Shown piece after piece: positions 1 to 8,887 of a DNA stretch of 64,000 bases. The position numbers and the translations under genes were made by a program. The notes under the pieces were generated by a model. It saw only the letters and a program-made list of their open reading frames with translations, was not told the origin of the DNA and did no database searches. How positions within the stretch are numbered: the first letter of the stretch is position 1; each line of letters starts with the position of its first letter. This DNA is from Erythrobacter donghaensis (GTDB lineage: Bacteria; Pseudomonadota; Alphaproteobacteria; Sphingomonadales; Sphingomonadaceae): contig NZ_MUYG01000011.1 in NCBI RefSeq assembly GCF_002155425.1, positions 744,001 to 808,000 on the forward strand. Reading direction: 5' to 3'.

Positions 1-3000
1 CAGAACGCGCAGAATATCAAGCGCAATGCCGACACCGTGGTCGACGTGATCACCGCTGAAGACATCGGCGCGCTGCCCGACCGTTCCGTCGCCGAGGCGC
101 TTCAGCGCGTGCCGGGTGTCAACATCGGCCGCTTCGAGAAGCAGTCCGACCCGACCCGTTTCTCGGTCGAGGGCACAGGCCTCATCATCCGCGGCCTTCC
201 CTATGTCAGTTCGCAGCTCAACGGCCGCGACATCTTCTCGGCCAATGGCGGCCGCTCGCTGAGCTTTGAGGATGTTTCGCCCGAGCTCGTCGGCCGCGTG
301 GAAGTGTTTAAAAACATCACCGCCGACCAGATCGAAGGCCACATCGCGGGCCTCGTCAACCTCGTCACCCGCAAGCCGCTCGACAATCCCGGCTTCCACG
401 TGGCGGGCTCGGTCGAAGGCAATTACGGCGATCTGCGGCAGGAATGGTCGCCGACCTTCAACATCCTCGCCTCGAACACCTTCGAGACGGGGCAGGGCAC
501 CTTCGGCCTGCAGTTCAGCTATTCCAATTCCAAGCTCAAGAGCCGCACCGACGCCTCGCAGCTCGTCGACTACTGCTATCGCCCGGCCGACTTGAGCGGC
601 GGCTGCGCGCGGATTTTCGATCTCAATTCGGGCGGCTTCGGGGATGAACCCAACTTCACCCCCGACAATTTCCCGCCGCCCAATTCGGTGCTTGTCCCGC
701 AGTTCGCCAACGTCCGCACGACGACGCTGGATCGCGATCGTGAGGCCTTCTCGGCGATCGGCCAGTTCGAAACACTCGACGGCGACCTGCTGCTGACGCT
801 CGAATACCTGCGTTCGGAGACCAGCTTCGCGACCGAGGAATTCGCGCTGCTGGGCCGCATCGATGATGGCGTGTCGACCAACCAGCCGCGCGCGGGCACG
901 AATTACGAGTTCGACGCGAACGGCAATTTCGTCAGCGGCATTCTCACGCAGAACGTCGGCAATGCCTACGCCACGCCCTTCGGCCTCGGCGGCATTCCGA
1001 TGGATGCGCTGCGCTTCGTGCGCGACACCCAGTCGACCACGCAGGACCTCTCGCTCGACGCGCAGATGGAATTCACCGACCGGTTCCGCGGCAAGGTCGA
1101 GATGCAATATGTTCAATCGGATCTGACGCGCGATTCGGTGTTCGGTGCGACCAGTACCTGGGCCGATATCGGGATCGACCTGTCGGGCGGCACGCCGGAC
1201 ATCGAGTTCCTCGCACCCGTCGGCGCGCCGTCGGATTACTTCACCAGCGGGTTCTACACCTATTACTGGTTCGGTCTCGACAGCCGCGAGCGGAATGACG
1301 GCGAGCTCTTCAGCCTCGCGGGCGATTTCGAATATGATGTGAGCGACGAAGGCTTCATCCGCAAGGCGGCCTTCGGCGGACGCTGGGCGGCGCGCGACCG
1401 CGCCAACCGCAACACCAACTTCAGCACCTGGGGCAACCTCTCGGCGCCTTGGGCGGGCCGCGCGGGCTGCGCCCCGTGGAACGCCGGACCGGGCTGTGCG
1501 GCGACCGGCGGCTTTCAGCCGGGCCGGTTCTTCACCGGTCTGCCGGGTCAGGAGTTTGCGATCGGCGGCGGCGCCTATGTCGATGAATTCCCCGATGCCT
1601 CGGCCTATCGCAACCCCTTTGCGGACAACTTCCAGCGTGGCGAGTCCGGCACGCCGATCCAGAACGGCGGCGCGTACTTCTACGGCGGCGACGACTTCCT
1701 GCGGGAATATCTCGACGGCGTGACCGATCAGCAATGGGATGAGATCACCACCTTCAGCCAGTCGCCGGAAAGCTTTAACCTCGGTGTCAACGGTCGCAGC
1801 CGGACGCTGCCGGATGGTACGACGGTCCAGTGCGATCCCTATTGTCCGTCGGAGGTTTCGGATGTCACCGAAATCACCTCGGCTGCCTATGTGCGCGTCG
1901 ATTTCGGCACCGATTTCGCCGGCGGATCGTCGCTCGCGGGGAATATCGGCCTGCGTTACGTCCGCACCAATGTCAGCAATAACGCGCTGATCGCCTTCCC
2001 GGACCCGGCGCAGTTCGATGCCGATCCGAACTTCGGCAACAACGACGGTGTCGTGCAGGTAGCCGAGATCCTTGCCAGCTGCCCGCCGGTCGATCCGAGC
2101 ATTCCCGACAACGGCGGTTTCATCCCGCAGCGGGCCTATTGCCAGCTGACCGGACAGCGCCTCGCCGATTATGCCGCGCTGTTCACGGGTGAAGTGATCC
2201 GCGACACGCGCGACATCAGTTTCGATCACTTCCTGCCGTCCTTCAACGTGCGCTGGGATTCGGGCACCGGTGTCGTCATCCGCGGTGCAGTGTCGAAGGG
2301 CATCAGCCGCCCCGATCTCAACCTGTTCAACGCAGGCGGGGTGCTTGGCTTCAGCGGCCGGGTGAACGATGGCCCGCTGCTGGCGGTCTCGACCGGCAAC
2401 CGCAACCTGCGGCCGACCGAATCCTGGAACTACGACATCAGCGCCGAATGGTATTTCAGCGCCGTCGGCTCGCTGACCGCTGCCTTCTTCGTGAAGGATA
2501 TTCAGGGGATCGTGACATCCGGTACGGGCACCGTGATCTATCCGAGCTCGATCGGCAACGATCAGGAAGAGGTGATCATCAACGGCCCGGCCAACGACAT
2601 TTCGGGCACGCTCAAGGGTGTCGAGCTTGCCTATCAGCAGACCTACGACTTCCTGCCGGGGCTGCTCAGCGGGCTGGGTTCGCAGTTCACCTATACCTAT
2701 GTCGACGGCAGCGATTTCCCGAACCCCAATATCTCGGGCATCGGTTCGCCGTCGGTCAATTCGAGCGGCCAGCCGCTCAACAACGGACCCTTCGCCGGTC
2801 AGCTGCCGCTTGCCGGGATTTCGAAGCACACCGTCAACGCGACGCTGTTCTACGAAAAGGGCCCGCTTTCGATGCGCGCCGCCTACAACTGGCGCAGCGA
2901 CTTCCTGGTGACGCAGCGGGATGACCTCTTCCCGTTCTCGCCGATCTTCCAGGAAGCCGGCGGCCAGCTGGACGGGTCGATCTTCTACAGCGTCACTCCG

Positions 3001-3147
3001 CAGATCAAGTTGGGCGTGCAGGGCGTGAACCTGCTCGACGAGACCACCGAGCTTTCGACGCTGGTCGATTTCGACGGGACGCGCCCGATCAGCGCGGTGT
3101 TCCGCAACGACCGGCGCTTTACCTTCATCGCCCGCTTCAACTTCTGA
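1..3147 (+). CDS. TonB-dependent receptor, 5' end outside window
   Basis: Outer-membrane TonB-dependent receptor that probably imports a glucan oligosaccharide. The reading frame is open to base 1, so the true start, signal peptide and TonB box lie upstream. The first visible residues (IGALPDRSVAEALQRVPGV) are the typical start of the plug domain. The rest, about 1,048 residues, is a long beta-barrel ending in the aromatic pattern FIARFNF expected of an outer-membrane C-terminus. A GH16 glucanase gene begins 14 bp downstream, followed by lacI, MFS and GH3 genes, which points to a beta-glucan substrate. The family is certain; the substrate is inferred from neighbours. Confidence 0.93.
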   Translation, partial: QNAQNIKRNADTVVDVITAEDIGALPDRSVAEALQRVPGVNIGRFEKQSDPTRFSVEGTGLIIRGLPYVSSQLNGRDIFSANGGRSLSFEDVSPELVGRVEVFKNITADQIEGHIAGLVNLVTRKPLDNPGFHVAGSVEGNYGDLRQEWSPTFNILASNTFETGQGTFGLQFSYSNSKLKSRTDASQLVDYCYRPADLSGGCARIFDLNSGGFGDEPNFTPDNFPPPNSVLVPQFANVRTTTLDRDREAFSAIGQFETLDGDLLLTLEYLRSETSFATEEFALLGRIDDGVSTNQPRAGTNYEFDANGNFVSGILTQNVGNAYATPFGLGGIPMDALRFVRDTQSTTQDLSLDAQMEFTDRFRGKVEMQYVQSDLTRDSVFGATSTWADIGIDLSGGTPDIEFLAPVGAPSDYFTSGFYTYYWFGLDSRERNDGELFSLAGDFEYDVSDEGFIRKAAFGGRWAARDRANRNTNFSTWGNLSAPWAGRAGCAPWNAGPGCAATGGFQPGRFFTGLPGQEFAIGGGAYVDEFPDASAYRNPFADNFQRGESGTPIQNGGAYFYGGDDFLREYLDGVTDQQWDEITTFSQSPESFNLGVNGRSRTLPDGTTVQCDPYCPSEVSDVTEITSAAYVRVDFGTDFAGGSSLAGNIGLRYVRTNVSNNALIAFPDPAQFDADPNFGNNDGVVQVAEILASCPPVDPSIPDNGGFIPQRAYCQLTGQRLADYAALFTGEVIRDTRDISFDHFLPSFNVRWDSGTGVVIRGAVSKGISRPDLNLFNAGGVLGFSGRVNDGPLLAVSTGNRNLRPTESWNYDISAEWYFSAVGSLTAAFFVKDIQGIVTSGTGTVIYPSSIGNDQEEVIINGPANDISGTLKGVELAYQQTYDFLPGLLSGLGSQFTYTYVDGSDFPNPNISGIGSPSVNSSGQPLNNGPFAGQLPLAGISKHTVNATLFYEKGPLSMRAAYNWRSDFLVTQRDDLFPFSPIFQEAGGQLDGSIFYSVTPQIKLGVQGVNLLDETTELSTLVDFDGTRPISAVFRNDRRFTFIARFNF

Positions 3148-3161
3148 GCGGGGGCAAGCCG

Positions 3162-4139
3162 ATGACACGCACAGGGCTGCCGAAAGCGGGAACGCTGACG
3201 GCGGCCCTGCTGCTTTTGGGGGCGACGCCCCCGTCTGAAGAACAGCCGCTCGCCCCGCTGGATGGGCGCGGCTGGCAACTGGTCTGGGCCGACGAGTTCG
3301 AGGGCGAGGCGCTCGACCGGACCAAATGGACCCCCGAGGAATCCTGCTGGGGCGGGGGCAGCAACGAGTGGCAATGCTATACCGACCGTCCCGATAACAT
3401 CGCGGTCGAGGGCGGGCTCTTGCTGCTCAAGGCGCGCAAGGAACGCTTCACCGGCCCGGCGCGTCCGCCTGAGACGGCCGACGATCCCAACCCGGTGCTC
3501 ACGCAACCATACACCTCGGGCAAGGTTCGCACGCGCGGGCTTCACGCCTGGCGATATGCGCGGATCGAAGTACGCGCCAAGGTGCCGGCCGGGCAGGGCA
3601 CGTGGCCCGCAGTGTGGATGATGCAGAACAACGACACCTACGGCCCTTGGCCGCTATCGGGCGAGATCGACATTCTCGAGGCGATCAATATCGGCGCGAC
3701 TTGCCCTGAATGCGAGGGCGGTCGCGGGGAGAACCGCACCATCAGCGCGGTGCATTTCGGCGATCTGTGGCCGAATAATCGCTTCGTGGCCAACAAGACG
3801 GCGCTTGAAAGTGGTGCGCTGCCATCGGACGACTTCCACGTCTATGCGGTCGAATGGGGCGAGGGGCTGATCCGCTTTCTGGTCGATGACCGGGTGCACT
3901 TCACTGTCACGCAAGATCAGTGGGACACGGCATCGCCAATTGCCAAGGGTAATCCCGCGGCGCCCTTCGACCAGCCCTTCTATGTCATGGCTAATCTTGC
4001 CGTCGGCGGCAGATTGCCGGAAGAAAACAACGCCAAGGGGGTTGCCGCGAGCAGTTTTCCCGCGCAATTCGCGATTGACTGGATCAGGGTCTATCAATGC
4101 GCGAGCGATCCGGAGACGGGCCGCGCCTGCATGCGCTAG
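3162..4139 (+). CDS. GH16 family endo-beta-1,3-glucanase (laminarinase-like)
   Basis: Predicted exported enzyme of 325 aa that cuts internal beta-1,3 (or mixed) glucan bonds. The catalytic signature GEIDILE is at residues 167-173: E168 is the expected nucleophile, D170 the helper and E173 the acid/base. Flanking GH16 features include YTSGKVRTRG before it and WAVEWGE-type strands after it. The N-terminus has a hydrophobic stretch (about residues 10-20) consistent with a signal peptide, but no lipobox cysteine. The gene follows the TonB receptor by 14 bp and is probably co-transcribed. Whether it prefers laminarin or another glucan cannot be read from the sequence. Confidence 0.9.
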   Translation: MTRTGLPKAGTLTAALLLLGATPPSEEQPLAPLDGRGWQLVWADEFEGEALDRTKWTPEESCWGGGSNEWQCYTDRPDNIAVEGGLLLLKARKERFTGPARPPETADDPNPVLTQPYTSGKVRTRGLHAWRYARIEVRAKVPAGQGTWPAVWMMQNNDTYGPWPLSGEIDILEAINIGATCPECEGGRGENRTISAVHFGDLWPNNRFVANKTALESGALPSDDFHVYAVEWGEGLIRFLVDDRVHFTVTQDQWDTASPIAKGNPAAPFDQPFYVMANLAVGGRLPEENNAKGVAASSFPAQFAIDWIRVYQCASDPETGRACMR

Positions 4140-4172
4140 GCCCAGAGCAAGCGGAACGGGAAGCGGTTTTTC

Positions 4173-5228
4173 ATGGCGCGGGTGCGCAAGACAGTCACGA
4201 TCAGGGACGTGGCCGAGGATGCGGGGGTCTCGCTCCAGACGGTGAGCCGGGTGGTCAACGGCGGCCCCAACGTGCGCCCGCAACTGCGCGAGCGGGTGCA
4301 GGCCGCGATCGACAAGCTCGGCTATGTCCCGAGCCTTGCGGCCCAGCGGATGAGCGGGTCGCGCTCCTACATCATCCTTGCGATCAACGACCGTGAACGC
4401 ACGCTCGCCGACTGGCGCGAGCGGATCGGCACCGACTGGGTCGACCAGATGCTGCTGGGCGGGATCCTGACCTGTAACCCGCACGGCTACCGGATGATGG
4501 TTGAGCTGGTCGACACCCATTCCGACCATGTCGAGCGCGAGCTCGGCGCGGCGCTTTCGGCGCTGCAGCCCGACGGCGTGATTCTTACCCCGCCGCACTC
4601 CGAAAACTGCCTGATCACGCAGCTGCTGGCTGAACGGCGCATTCCTTTCGCGCGGATCGGATCGGATGCGCCGGGCCCGGGCATCGCGCTGACGATGGGC
4701 GATCACGGGGCGGCGCATCTCGCCACCACGCACCTCGCGCAGCTGGGCCACCGCCGCATCGCGATGATCGCGGGGCCGGATCAATACAGCCTCAGCGGCT
4801 GGCGTATCGACGGCTGGCGGCGCGCGCTGGCCGAGCTGGATTTGCCGGACGAGGGGCTGCTGGAAGTCGGCGATTTCGGTTATGACAGCGGTATCCGCGC
4901 CGCGCGCGTGCTGCTTGATCGCCACCCCGATCTGACCGCGATCATCGCCTCGTCCGACCAGATGGCGCTCGCCGCGCTCGAAGTCGCGCGCGAGCGCGGG
5001 CTTACAGTGCCCGATGACCTGTCGCTGGTCTCCTTCGACAACACTCCGATCGTGCGCTTCACGCAGCCGCCGTTGACCGCGATCGACCAGCCCATCGCCG
5101 CGACGGTCAGCCGCGCGGTTGAGCACCTGATCGCCCGCACGCCCAATGGGGATGACGATGCTGTGATCGAGGTGGCCGCTGGCCTCGTCGAACGCGCCTC
5201 GACCGCGCCGCCGCCGGTCCGGGCTTGA
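4173..5228 (+). CDS. LacI family transcriptional regulator
   Basis: DNA-binding sugar-responsive regulator of 351 aa. Residues about 4-50 form the LacI helix-turn-helix (TIRDVAEDAGVSLQTVSRVV) followed by the hinge. The rest is a periplasmic-binding-protein-like effector domain ending with the usual SFDNTPIVRFTQPPLTAIDQ segment. The stop overlaps the start of the MFS gene (TTGA), so the two are translationally coupled. A LacI-type palindrome centred on AACGTT (6462-6479) lies before the GH3 gene and is the likely local target. The inducer is probably a glucan-derived sugar, inferred from the neighbouring GH16 and GH3 genes. Confidence 0.92.
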   Translation: MARVRKTVTIRDVAEDAGVSLQTVSRVVNGGPNVRPQLRERVQAAIDKLGYVPSLAAQRMSGSRSYIILAINDRERTLADWRERIGTDWVDQMLLGGILTCNPHGYRMMVELVDTHSDHVERELGAALSALQPDGVILTPPHSENCLITQLLAERRIPFARIGSDAPGPGIALTMGDHGAAHLATTHLAQLGHRRIAMIAGPDQYSLSGWRIDGWRRALAELDLPDEGLLEVGDFGYDSGIRAARVLLDRHPDLTAIIASSDQMALAALEVARERGLTVPDDLSLVSFDNTPIVRFTQPPLTAIDQPIAATVSRAVEHLIARTPNGDDDAVIEVAAGLVERASTAPPPVRA

Positions 5229-6415
5229 ATATCCCCCCGCCGCAGCGCCAGCCCGGCTGGTTTCTGGCGCTGTTCGCCCTCGCCGCCGCCGGGGGCGCGG
5301 TGGCCTATGTCCCGCTGCTGACGGTGCTGTTGCCGCAGGCGATTGCCGACATTCAGGGCAGCGAGGATGTCGCGGCGCTGGCGCGGGTGACCTTCCTTGG
5401 CGCGGCGATGGCGAGCCTCGCCAATTTCGCGGTCGGCATCCTCAGCGATTCCACCCGCACACGCCGTCCGTGGATTATTGCCGGGCTGCTGCTGTCCAAC
5501 GCGCTGCTGCTGGCGATCGGAGAGGCCCGGAGCGTGGGGACGATCGTGCTGCTGGTGATGGTGTGGCAGGTGGCGCTCAATATGATGCTTGCGCCGCTGA
5601 TGGCCTGGGCGGGCGACTGTTTCCCGGATGAGCAGAAGGGCGTGCTTGGCGGGGCGCTGTCGCTTTCGCCCGCCTTGGGCGCGCTGGCGGGGTCGCTGGT
5701 GACCTGGGCCGGACTGGTCGCGCCCGAGGCGCGGCTGGGGCTGGTGGCGGTGCTGGTGAGCGTGCTGGTGCTGCCGGCGGTCCTGCTCGGGAAAGGGCGG
5801 GTGCAGCCTGCGCTGATGATCCCCGCCGAGCCTCTCCCCGCTGCCGACCCGGAGCGCCCGCGCGAGCGCGTTGTGCTGCGGATGTGGGCCGCGCGCCTGC
5901 TGGTGCAGGTGGCGGAGGGCGGCATGTTCGCCTTCCTGCTGTATTGGCTGCGCTCGCTCGCGCCCGGCTATCCTGAGAACGGCGCGGCCAATATCTTCAG
6001 CGCGGTGCTGGTTTGTGCGGTGCCGGTCTCGCTGCTGGCGGGGCGCTGGTCGGACCGCCACGGACGGCCGATCCTGCCGCTGGTGGCGGCCGCGGTGCTG
6101 TGCGCCTGCGGGATGCTGGTGATGGCCGCCGCGCCGAGCCTTCCCTGGGCGATCGCTGGCTATGTTATGTTCGGCCTTGCCGCCGCAGTGTTCCTTGCGC
6201 TCCATGCCAGCCAGACGCTGCGGGTGCTGCCCCAGCCGCAGCATCGCGGGCGCGATCTCGGGGTGTTCAACCTCACCAACACCGTGCCCGGCATGGTGAT
6301 GCCCTGGCTGACTGTGCTGCTGGTACCGCAGTTCGGCTACAACGCGCTGTTCGTGCTGTTCGCGGGCCTCTCGCTGGCGAGCGCGGTGCTGCTCGCGGGC
6401 TTCCTGCGCCGCTGA
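5225..6415 (+). CDS. MFS transporter, probably sugar uptake
   Basis: Inner-membrane major facilitator protein of 396 aa with about 12 hydrophobic segments and an MFS-like loop (SDSTRTRRPWI) between segments 2 and 3; a second such loop (GRWSDRHGRP) occurs in the C-terminal half. It resembles the sugar-porter branch used by sphingomonads and caulobacters next to TonB receptors. Translation starts at TTG within the lacI stop codon. Its place between lacI and the GH3 gene suggests it carries glucose or short glucan oligomers from periplasm to cytoplasm; the substrate is an inference. Confidence 0.85.
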   Translation: MNIPPPQRQPGWFLALFALAAAGGAVAYVPLLTVLLPQAIADIQGSEDVAALARVTFLGAAMASLANFAVGILSDSTRTRRPWIIAGLLLSNALLLAIGEARSVGTIVLLVMVWQVALNMMLAPLMAWAGDCFPDEQKGVLGGALSLSPALGALAGSLVTWAGLVAPEARLGLVAVLVSVLVLPAVLLGKGRVQPALMIPAEPLPAADPERPRERVVLRMWAARLLVQVAEGGMFAFLLYWLRSLAPGYPENGAANIFSAVLVCAVPVSLLAGRWSDRHGRPILPLVAAAVLCACGMLVMAAAPSLPWAIAGYVMFGLAAAVFLALHASQTLRVLPQPQHRGRDLGVFNLTNTVPGMVMPWLTVLLVPQFGYNALFVLFAGLSLASAVLLAGFLRR

Positions 6416-6461
6416 TCGGAGCGCGCAGCGGGCTTGCCAAAGGCGGCGCGCGGCGGCATAG

Positions 6462-6479
6462 TTTGATAACGTTCACAAA
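6462..6479. promoter_or_regulatory. Candidate LacI-family operator upstream of GH3
   Basis: The 18-bp sequence TTTGATAACGTTCACAAA is an imperfect palindrome: the right half reverse-complements to TTTGTGAAC, matching TTTGATAAC at 7 of 9 positions, with the central AACGTT typical of many LacI-family operators. It sits 33 bp before the GH3 start, in the only sizeable intergenic gap of the locus. Binding by the LacI protein encoded at 4173-5228 is inferred. Confidence 0.6.
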
Positions 6480-6511
6480 GAAAATCACAGGTCTTGGGAG
6501 GGACTGACGCG

Positions 6512-8887
6512 ATGCACCACACACGGATCGGCCGGCTGGTATGCGGGGCGGCGCTGGCAGCGCTGGTGGCCGGATGCAGCACCGCGCCCGAGGTGCAATC
6601 GGCGAGCGCCGTCGCCCCGGCCAATGCAAACACCCCCGAGGCGCTGCTCGCCCGCATGAGCATCGAGCGCAAGGTCGCGCAGATCATCCAGCCCGATATC
6701 GGATCGATCACGCCCGCCGACATGCGCGAATATCGCTTCGGCACGATCCTCAACGGCGGCAATTCCGGGCCCTATGGCGATGACAAGGCCCCGGCGGCAG
6801 ACTGGCTGAAACTGGCGGACGAATATTGGGCCGCCTCGACCGCGCCGCTCCCCAATGGCGAACCCGCGATCCCCGCGCTGTGGGCGACCGACGCGGTGCA
6901 CGGCCACGCCAATGTGATCGGCGCGACGGTCTTCCCCCATAATATCGCGCTGGGCGCGACGGGTGATGAAGACCTCATCCGCCGCATCGGCGCAGCGACT
7001 GCGGTCGAAATTGAGGTCACCGGCATCGACTGGACCTTCGCGCCCACCATCGCGGTGGCGCGCGACGATCGCTGGGGGCGCACCTATGAAAGCTATTCGG
7101 AAAGCCCCGCGCTGGTCAGCCGCCTTGGTGCGGCGATGGTCGAGGGGCTCCAGGGCCGCCCCGGCGAGCCGGGTTTCCTCGGCGAAGGCAAGGTCGCCGC
7201 TACCGCCAAGCACTTCTTCGGCGACGGCGGCACCGCGCAAGGGGTCGATCAGGGCGATGTCAACGGCGATCTGGCCGAGCTCATGGCGATCCACGCCGCG
7301 CCTTACCCCGCCGCGATCGACCGCGGCGTCGCCAGCGTGATGGCGAGCTTCAATTCGATCAACGGCACCAAGATGCACGGCAATCAGGCGCTGCTGACGG
7401 GCGAGCTGCGCGGCAAGCTGGGGTTTGAGGGCGTGGTCGTCGGCGACTGGAACGGCCACGGCCAGATCAAGGGTTGCACCAATTCCGATTGCCCGCAGGC
7501 GCTGATGGCGGGGCTCGACGTCTATATGGTTCCCGAGGACTGGAAGGCGCTCCACGCCAGCCTCGTCAAGCAGGTCAAGGACGGCACGATCCCGATGGCC
7601 CGGCTCGATGAGGCGGTGCTGCGGGTGCTGCGGATGAAGCAGCGGCTGGGCGTGCTCGATGGCGAGGTCACGCCCTCGGCGCGGATGCTTGGGGGCAAGT
7701 GGGACAGGCTCGGCGCGCCCGAACACCGCGCGATTGCGCGCGAGGCGGTGGCAAAGTCGATGGTGCTGCTCAAGAACCAAGGCCTGCTGCCCTTGCGGCC
7801 CGGCGCGCGGATCGAAGTGGCGGGCGCGGCGGCGGACAATATCCCCCAGCAGGCGGGCGGCTGGTCGGTCACATGGCAGGGCGGGGGCGAACTCACCGCC
7901 GCCGACTTCCCCGGCGCGACCTCGATCTGGCAGGGCATCGCCGAGGCTGCCAAGGCCGCAGGCGGCGAGGCCGTGCTTGCGCCTGAAGGCAATGGCGCGG
8001 GCACGCCCGATATCGCCATCGTCGTCTTCGGCGAGGAGCCTTATGCCGAATTCGTCGGCGACCGGAAGGATCTCGCCTTCCGCGACGAGGAGGGGCTGAG
8101 CCTGCTCAAAGCCTACAAGGCGCGCGGCATCCCGACGGTGGCGGTTTTCCTTTCAGGCCGCCCCTTGTGGGTCAACCGCGAGCTGAATGCCGCCGACGCC
8201 TTCGTCGCCGCGTGGCTGCCGGGTAGCGAAGGCGCCGGAGTGGCCGATGTGCTGTTTGGCAAGATGCAGCCCACCGGCAAGCTGTCCTTCAGCTGGCCCA
8301 AGACCTGCGAAGGCACGCCGCTCAACAGGCCCGAAGGCGCGCTGTTTCCGCTCGGCTACGGGCTCGGTTTCAAGGCCCCGCGGATGGCCTATGTGCCGCT
8401 CGACGAGAGCTGTGTGGCGCTGACGCAGGATAATGGCGCGGTGTGGTTCGCCAGCGGCAAGCTCGGCGCGCAGGTGCAGGCCGTGGCCGACAACGCTCTG
8501 CTCCCCGATCTGCGCGGCACCGGCAGCGGGATCACCGCCACCGGCCTCGATCGCCGCGCGCAGGAAGACGCGCGCCGCATCGCCTTTGCCCCCGGTGCGA
8601 AGCTGACCCTGACCGGGCCGGAGAGCGGCGCGGCATGGCGCATCACCTATCAGGTCGCCGCCCGCCCCGGCGCGGCGGTGACAGTGACGGCGGGCGGCAA
8701 GCCGCTCGACATCACGCAGGGGCTCTCGGTAGCCGAGGGCAAGGGCTGGCGCGAGATGGTGCTGACCCCGGCCTGCCTCGGCACCACCGGCGGCACGCTG
8801 AGCTTTGCCTCGAAGGGGGACTTTACGCTCCAGATCAGCGAGATCGCCCGCGACGAGGCGGCTGCGAGCGCGGAGTGTTCGTTCTAG
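6512..8887 (+). CDS. GH3 family beta-glucosidase, lipoprotein
   Basis: Exo-acting beta-glucosidase of 791 aa that would release glucose from glucan oligosaccharides. I chose ATG 6512 over the in-frame TTG at 6494 because GGGAGG lies about 10 bp before it and it gives a clean lipoprotein signal (ALVAGC, cysteine 22). The GH3 N-terminal barrel carries KHFFGDGG and the nucleophile region VVVGDWNGHG (D312). The second GH3 domain follows, and residues beyond about 640 form an extra beta-rich C-terminal module like that of ExoP-type GH3 enzymes. It is likely anchored in a membrane facing the periplasm. A LacI-type operator precedes it. Confidence 0.9.
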   Translation: MHHTRIGRLVCGAALAALVAGCSTAPEVQSASAVAPANANTPEALLARMSIERKVAQIIQPDIGSITPADMREYRFGTILNGGNSGPYGDDKAPAADWLKLADEYWAASTAPLPNGEPAIPALWATDAVHGHANVIGATVFPHNIALGATGDEDLIRRIGAATAVEIEVTGIDWTFAPTIAVARDDRWGRTYESYSESPALVSRLGAAMVEGLQGRPGEPGFLGEGKVAATAKHFFGDGGTAQGVDQGDVNGDLAELMAIHAAPYPAAIDRGVASVMASFNSINGTKMHGNQALLTGELRGKLGFEGVVVGDWNGHGQIKGCTNSDCPQALMAGLDVYMVPEDWKALHASLVKQVKDGTIPMARLDEAVLRVLRMKQRLGVLDGEVTPSARMLGGKWDRLGAPEHRAIAREAVAKSMVLLKNQGLLPLRPGARIEVAGAAADNIPQQAGGWSVTWQGGGELTAADFPGATSIWQGIAEAAKAAGGEAVLAPEGNGAGTPDIAIVVFGEEPYAEFVGDRKDLAFRDEEGLSLLKAYKARGIPTVAVFLSGRPLWVNRELNAADAFVAAWLPGSEGAGVADVLFGKMQPTGKLSFSWPKTCEGTPLNRPEGALFPLGYGLGFKAPRMAYVPLDESCVALTQDNGAVWFASGKLGAQVQAVADNALLPDLRGTGSGITATGLDRRAQEDARRIAFAPGAKLTLTGPESGAAWRITYQVAARPGAAVTVTAGGKPLDITQGLSVAEGKGWREMVLTPACLGTTGGTLSFASKGDFTLQISEIARDEAAASAECSF

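Noticed and set aside
3654-5126. 490-codon ORF antisense to the GH16 and lacI genes
   Set aside because: Composition is histidine/arginine/aspartate-rich without domains, typical of GC-rich antisense frames.
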